From contig JAJZCU010000089.1 of the NCBI GenBank assembly GCA_021828935.1, positions 1-7,608 of the forward strand: a stretch of 7,608 bases of DNA, given 5' to 3'. This stretch comes from Planctomycetota bacterium. GTDB taxonomy: Bacteria; Planctomycetota; Phycisphaerae; WQYP01. Shown piece after piece: positions 6,070 to 7,608 of this stretch. Within the stretch, counting starts at the first letter, position 1. Every line of letters begins with the position of its first letter. The notes under the pieces are model-generated. The model searched no databases and had not been told where the DNA came from. It saw only the letters and a program-made list of their open reading frames with translations. Made by a program: the position numbers and the translations under genes.

Positions 6070-7608
6070 ACCGCTGCGGCCCATCCTGTGCATCCTGGCC
6101 ATTACGGCGGCCGTGGCGCTAATCCAGGGCGCCGGCGCAGGATTCGACTCGGCCAAGGCCAGCTTTATGCGCGGCGTGTCCGCGGTGGCCGGCCATGCGG
6201 ACATACACGTTCGACCAGGGTACAACACCGGCACGGGCGGGCTGCCGCCGGCCGTGCTGACCAAGATACGCGCCATGCCGCAGGTGAAGGTAGCGGCCGG
6301 GCGGATGCAGATGCAGGCCGCGGTGACGTTCGGCACGCGCCGCCGCATGGCGGGCGTTATTGGCGTGGATGTACCGCAAGATCAGGCCATACGGCCGCAA
6401 ACGTACACATCCGGCACTTTTTTGACAGCAAAATCTGGGCAAATTGTTCTGGATTCATCCCTGGCGGCCCAGTTGCGCGCCCGGGTCGGGCAGACGGTGC
6501 AACTTTTGAGCGCAGTACGAAAAAAGCCGCAGGCCCTGCGCGTGGTCGGCATCTTTCATGCAACGCCCCTGAAACTGATTCTTCAACATCCCAACTGCCT
6601 GGTCTCCATTCAAACGGTGGCCCGGCTGCTGGCGCTGCCCGTGCGATACCACGATATTGATGTGCAGTTGAAGCCCGGCGTATCGCCGAAGTTATTCGCC
6701 GCCCAATTGCGGACGCGGCTGGGCCGCATGGCCCGCGTCACCACAGCGTCCGCCAAGCTCCAGCGCCTTAACCAACAGATGGAAAGTATCAACTTAACCA
6801 TGGTGGCCCTGGCGGTAAGCAGCACCATCGCCGCGGCGTTTATCATTGGTTCCACTCTGGCTGTGGGGCTCGAAGAGCGGGTGCGGCAGTTTGGCACATT
6901 GCGGTGCATCGGGGCATCCCGCAAACAACTTATCGCCATGCTTCTCATTGAAGCCGCGTTGCTGATGGCGCCCGGATGCGCGCTGGGCATTGCCGGGGGC
7001 ACATTAATAGCCCGCCTGGCCACGGCGCACTTCCCGCATATCTTCCCCGTGTTTCATATTGGCGCCGCCACTTTTGCCGAAGCTTTGGCCTGCGGCATAT
7101 TGGCCACGCTGGTGGGCAGCCTGCTGCCACTCTGGCAACTCTTGCAGGTAACGCCCATGCAGGCGGTGCAGATTATGGGGCGAGTGCAGCGCTCGCCGTC
7201 GGCGTACATCGCCGCGCTTGCCGGGGGGCTGGCCCTGGCGCTGCAGGCGCTGCTCTGGCAAATTCCCGATGTGCGGGTCCGCTTCTGGGTGTATGTGCTG
7301 GCCGGAATACCATTGATATTTATTGGCTGGGCCATGTTTGCGCCGCTGGTACTCACGCTAGCGGCGCCCGCGATGTCGCGCCTGTGCGGGGCGGTGTTCC
7401 GCGTGCGACCGGAATTGCTGCGCACGGCGTGGTCGCGCACAATGTGGCGGGCGGGCGTGATGATCGCAGCGTTAATGATTGGCGCCGCCCTCTTCGGCGC
7501 CATTCGCACCCGCGGCAAGGGGCTGGAAGCGTCCTGGCGTTTCCCAACAAAATTTCCCGACCTGTTCCTCGACAGCCTGTTCGCCCCGTGTGGTCATCAG
7601 CAGCATGT
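6026..7608 (+). CDS. FtsX/MacB-type ABC transporter permease (partial, C-terminus beyond window)
   Basis: This is the inner-membrane partner of the preceding ATPase. It is open for 527 codons and runs off the right edge. The N-terminus (MPASWQLAIKQWRIRPLRPI) is the usual cytoplasmic lead into TM1 (about 18-37). A MacB-like periplasmic domain follows (38-252), with GVIGVD near 110-115, LDSSLAAQL (142-150) and VVGIF (173-177). The first FtsX domain has TM2 257-281, TM3 303-331 and TM4 349-373. It carries the coupling motif EERVRQFGTLRCIGASRKQL (283-302) and ends TPMQAV (376-381). Two more spans (about 393-411 and 418-445) lead to a second domain starting ELLRTAWSRTMWRAG (463-477) and TM7 (478-492). 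This 4+2+4 pattern fits the roughly 800-residue, 10-helix YbbP-like class rather than 4-helix MacB or LolC. It might move lipids, lipoproteins or hydrophobic compounds, but the sequence does not say which. Confidence 0.85.
   Translation, partial: MPASWQLAIKQWRIRPLRPILCILAITAAVALIQGAGAGFDSAKASFMRGVSAVAGHADIHVRPGYNTGTGGLPPAVLTKIRAMPQVKVAAGRMQMQAAVTFGTRRRMAGVIGVDVPQDQAIRPQTYTSGTFLTAKSGQIVLDSSLAAQLRARVGQTVQLLSAVRKKPQALRVVGIFHATPLKLILQHPNCLVSIQTVARLLALPVRYHDIDVQLKPGVSPKLFAAQLRTRLGRMARVTTASAKLQRLNQQMESINLTMVALAVSSTIAAAFIIGSTLAVGLEERVRQFGTLRCIGASRKQLIAMLLIEAALLMAPGCALGIAGGTLIARLATAHFPHIFPVFHIGAATFAEALACGILATLVGSLLPLWQLLQVTPMQAVQIMGRVQRSPSAYIAALAGGLALALQALLWQIPDVRVRFWVYVLAGIPLIFIGWAMFAPLVLTLAAPAMSRLCGAVFRVRPELLRTAWSRTMWRAGVMIAALMIGAALFGAIRTRGKGLEASWRFPTKFPDLFLDSLFAPCGHQQH

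Noticed and set aside
6088..6660. 190-codon plus-strand open frame
   Set aside because: It is the wrong reading frame of the permease gene. The frame starting at 6026 stays open to the window edge and has clear MacB/FtsX features.
1..7608. CRISPR array, insertion sequence, tRNA or rRNA gene
   Set aside because: I saw no regularly spaced repeats, no transposase-like reading frame, no terminal inverted repeats and no tRNA or rRNA sequence on either strand.

Overview
The window is GC-rich, densely packed plus-strand DNA from a diderm (Gram-negative type) bacterium. It encodes an RND inner-membrane pump, an outer-membrane channel lipoprotein and an inner-membrane ABC exporter. I see no taxonomic marker. 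The enlarged CusA protein, the divergent lipoprotein TolC homologue and the sparse Shine-Dalgarno sites would fit a Planctomycetota/PVC-like or other environmental lineage, but that is a weak inference.

Region 1 (1-5168) is the distal part of a copper/silver efflux operon. A short coding tail of an upstream gene, possibly the periplasmic adaptor, may end at 45. A 1219-residue CusA-type heavy-metal RND pump follows (97-3756). A TolC-family outer-membrane factor with a lipoprotein signal (3753-5168) overlaps it by an ATGA junction. Pump and channel would form the two ends of a tripartite envelope complex expelling Cu(I)/Ag(I). The adaptor (CusB) must lie outside the window, most likely just upstream.

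Region 2 (5169-5322) is a 154-base spacer with a plausible sigma-70-like promoter and no convincing terminator.

Region 3 (5323-7608) is a second transcription unit. It holds a LolD/MacB/YbbA-type ABC ATPase (5323-6069) and, overlapping it by 44 bases, a large FtsX/MacB-type permease that runs off the right edge (6026 to beyond 7608). The permease layout fits the 10-helix, duplicated-FtsX class (YbbP-like). Its substrate cannot be read from the sequence.

The most interesting content is inside the CusA-like pump, which is about 170 residues longer than E. coli CusA. It has three internal insertions: a degenerate heavy-metal-binding-domain-like segment in the periplasmic porter region, an apparent extra transmembrane hairpin between TM6 and TM7 carrying a CHxxxC cluster, and an aromatic-rich periplasmic insertion just before the metal site. 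The three-methionine Cu/Ag site and the proton-relay residues are intact. Of the four methionine pairs known from E. coli CusA, two are kept and two are lost, each as a complete pair.
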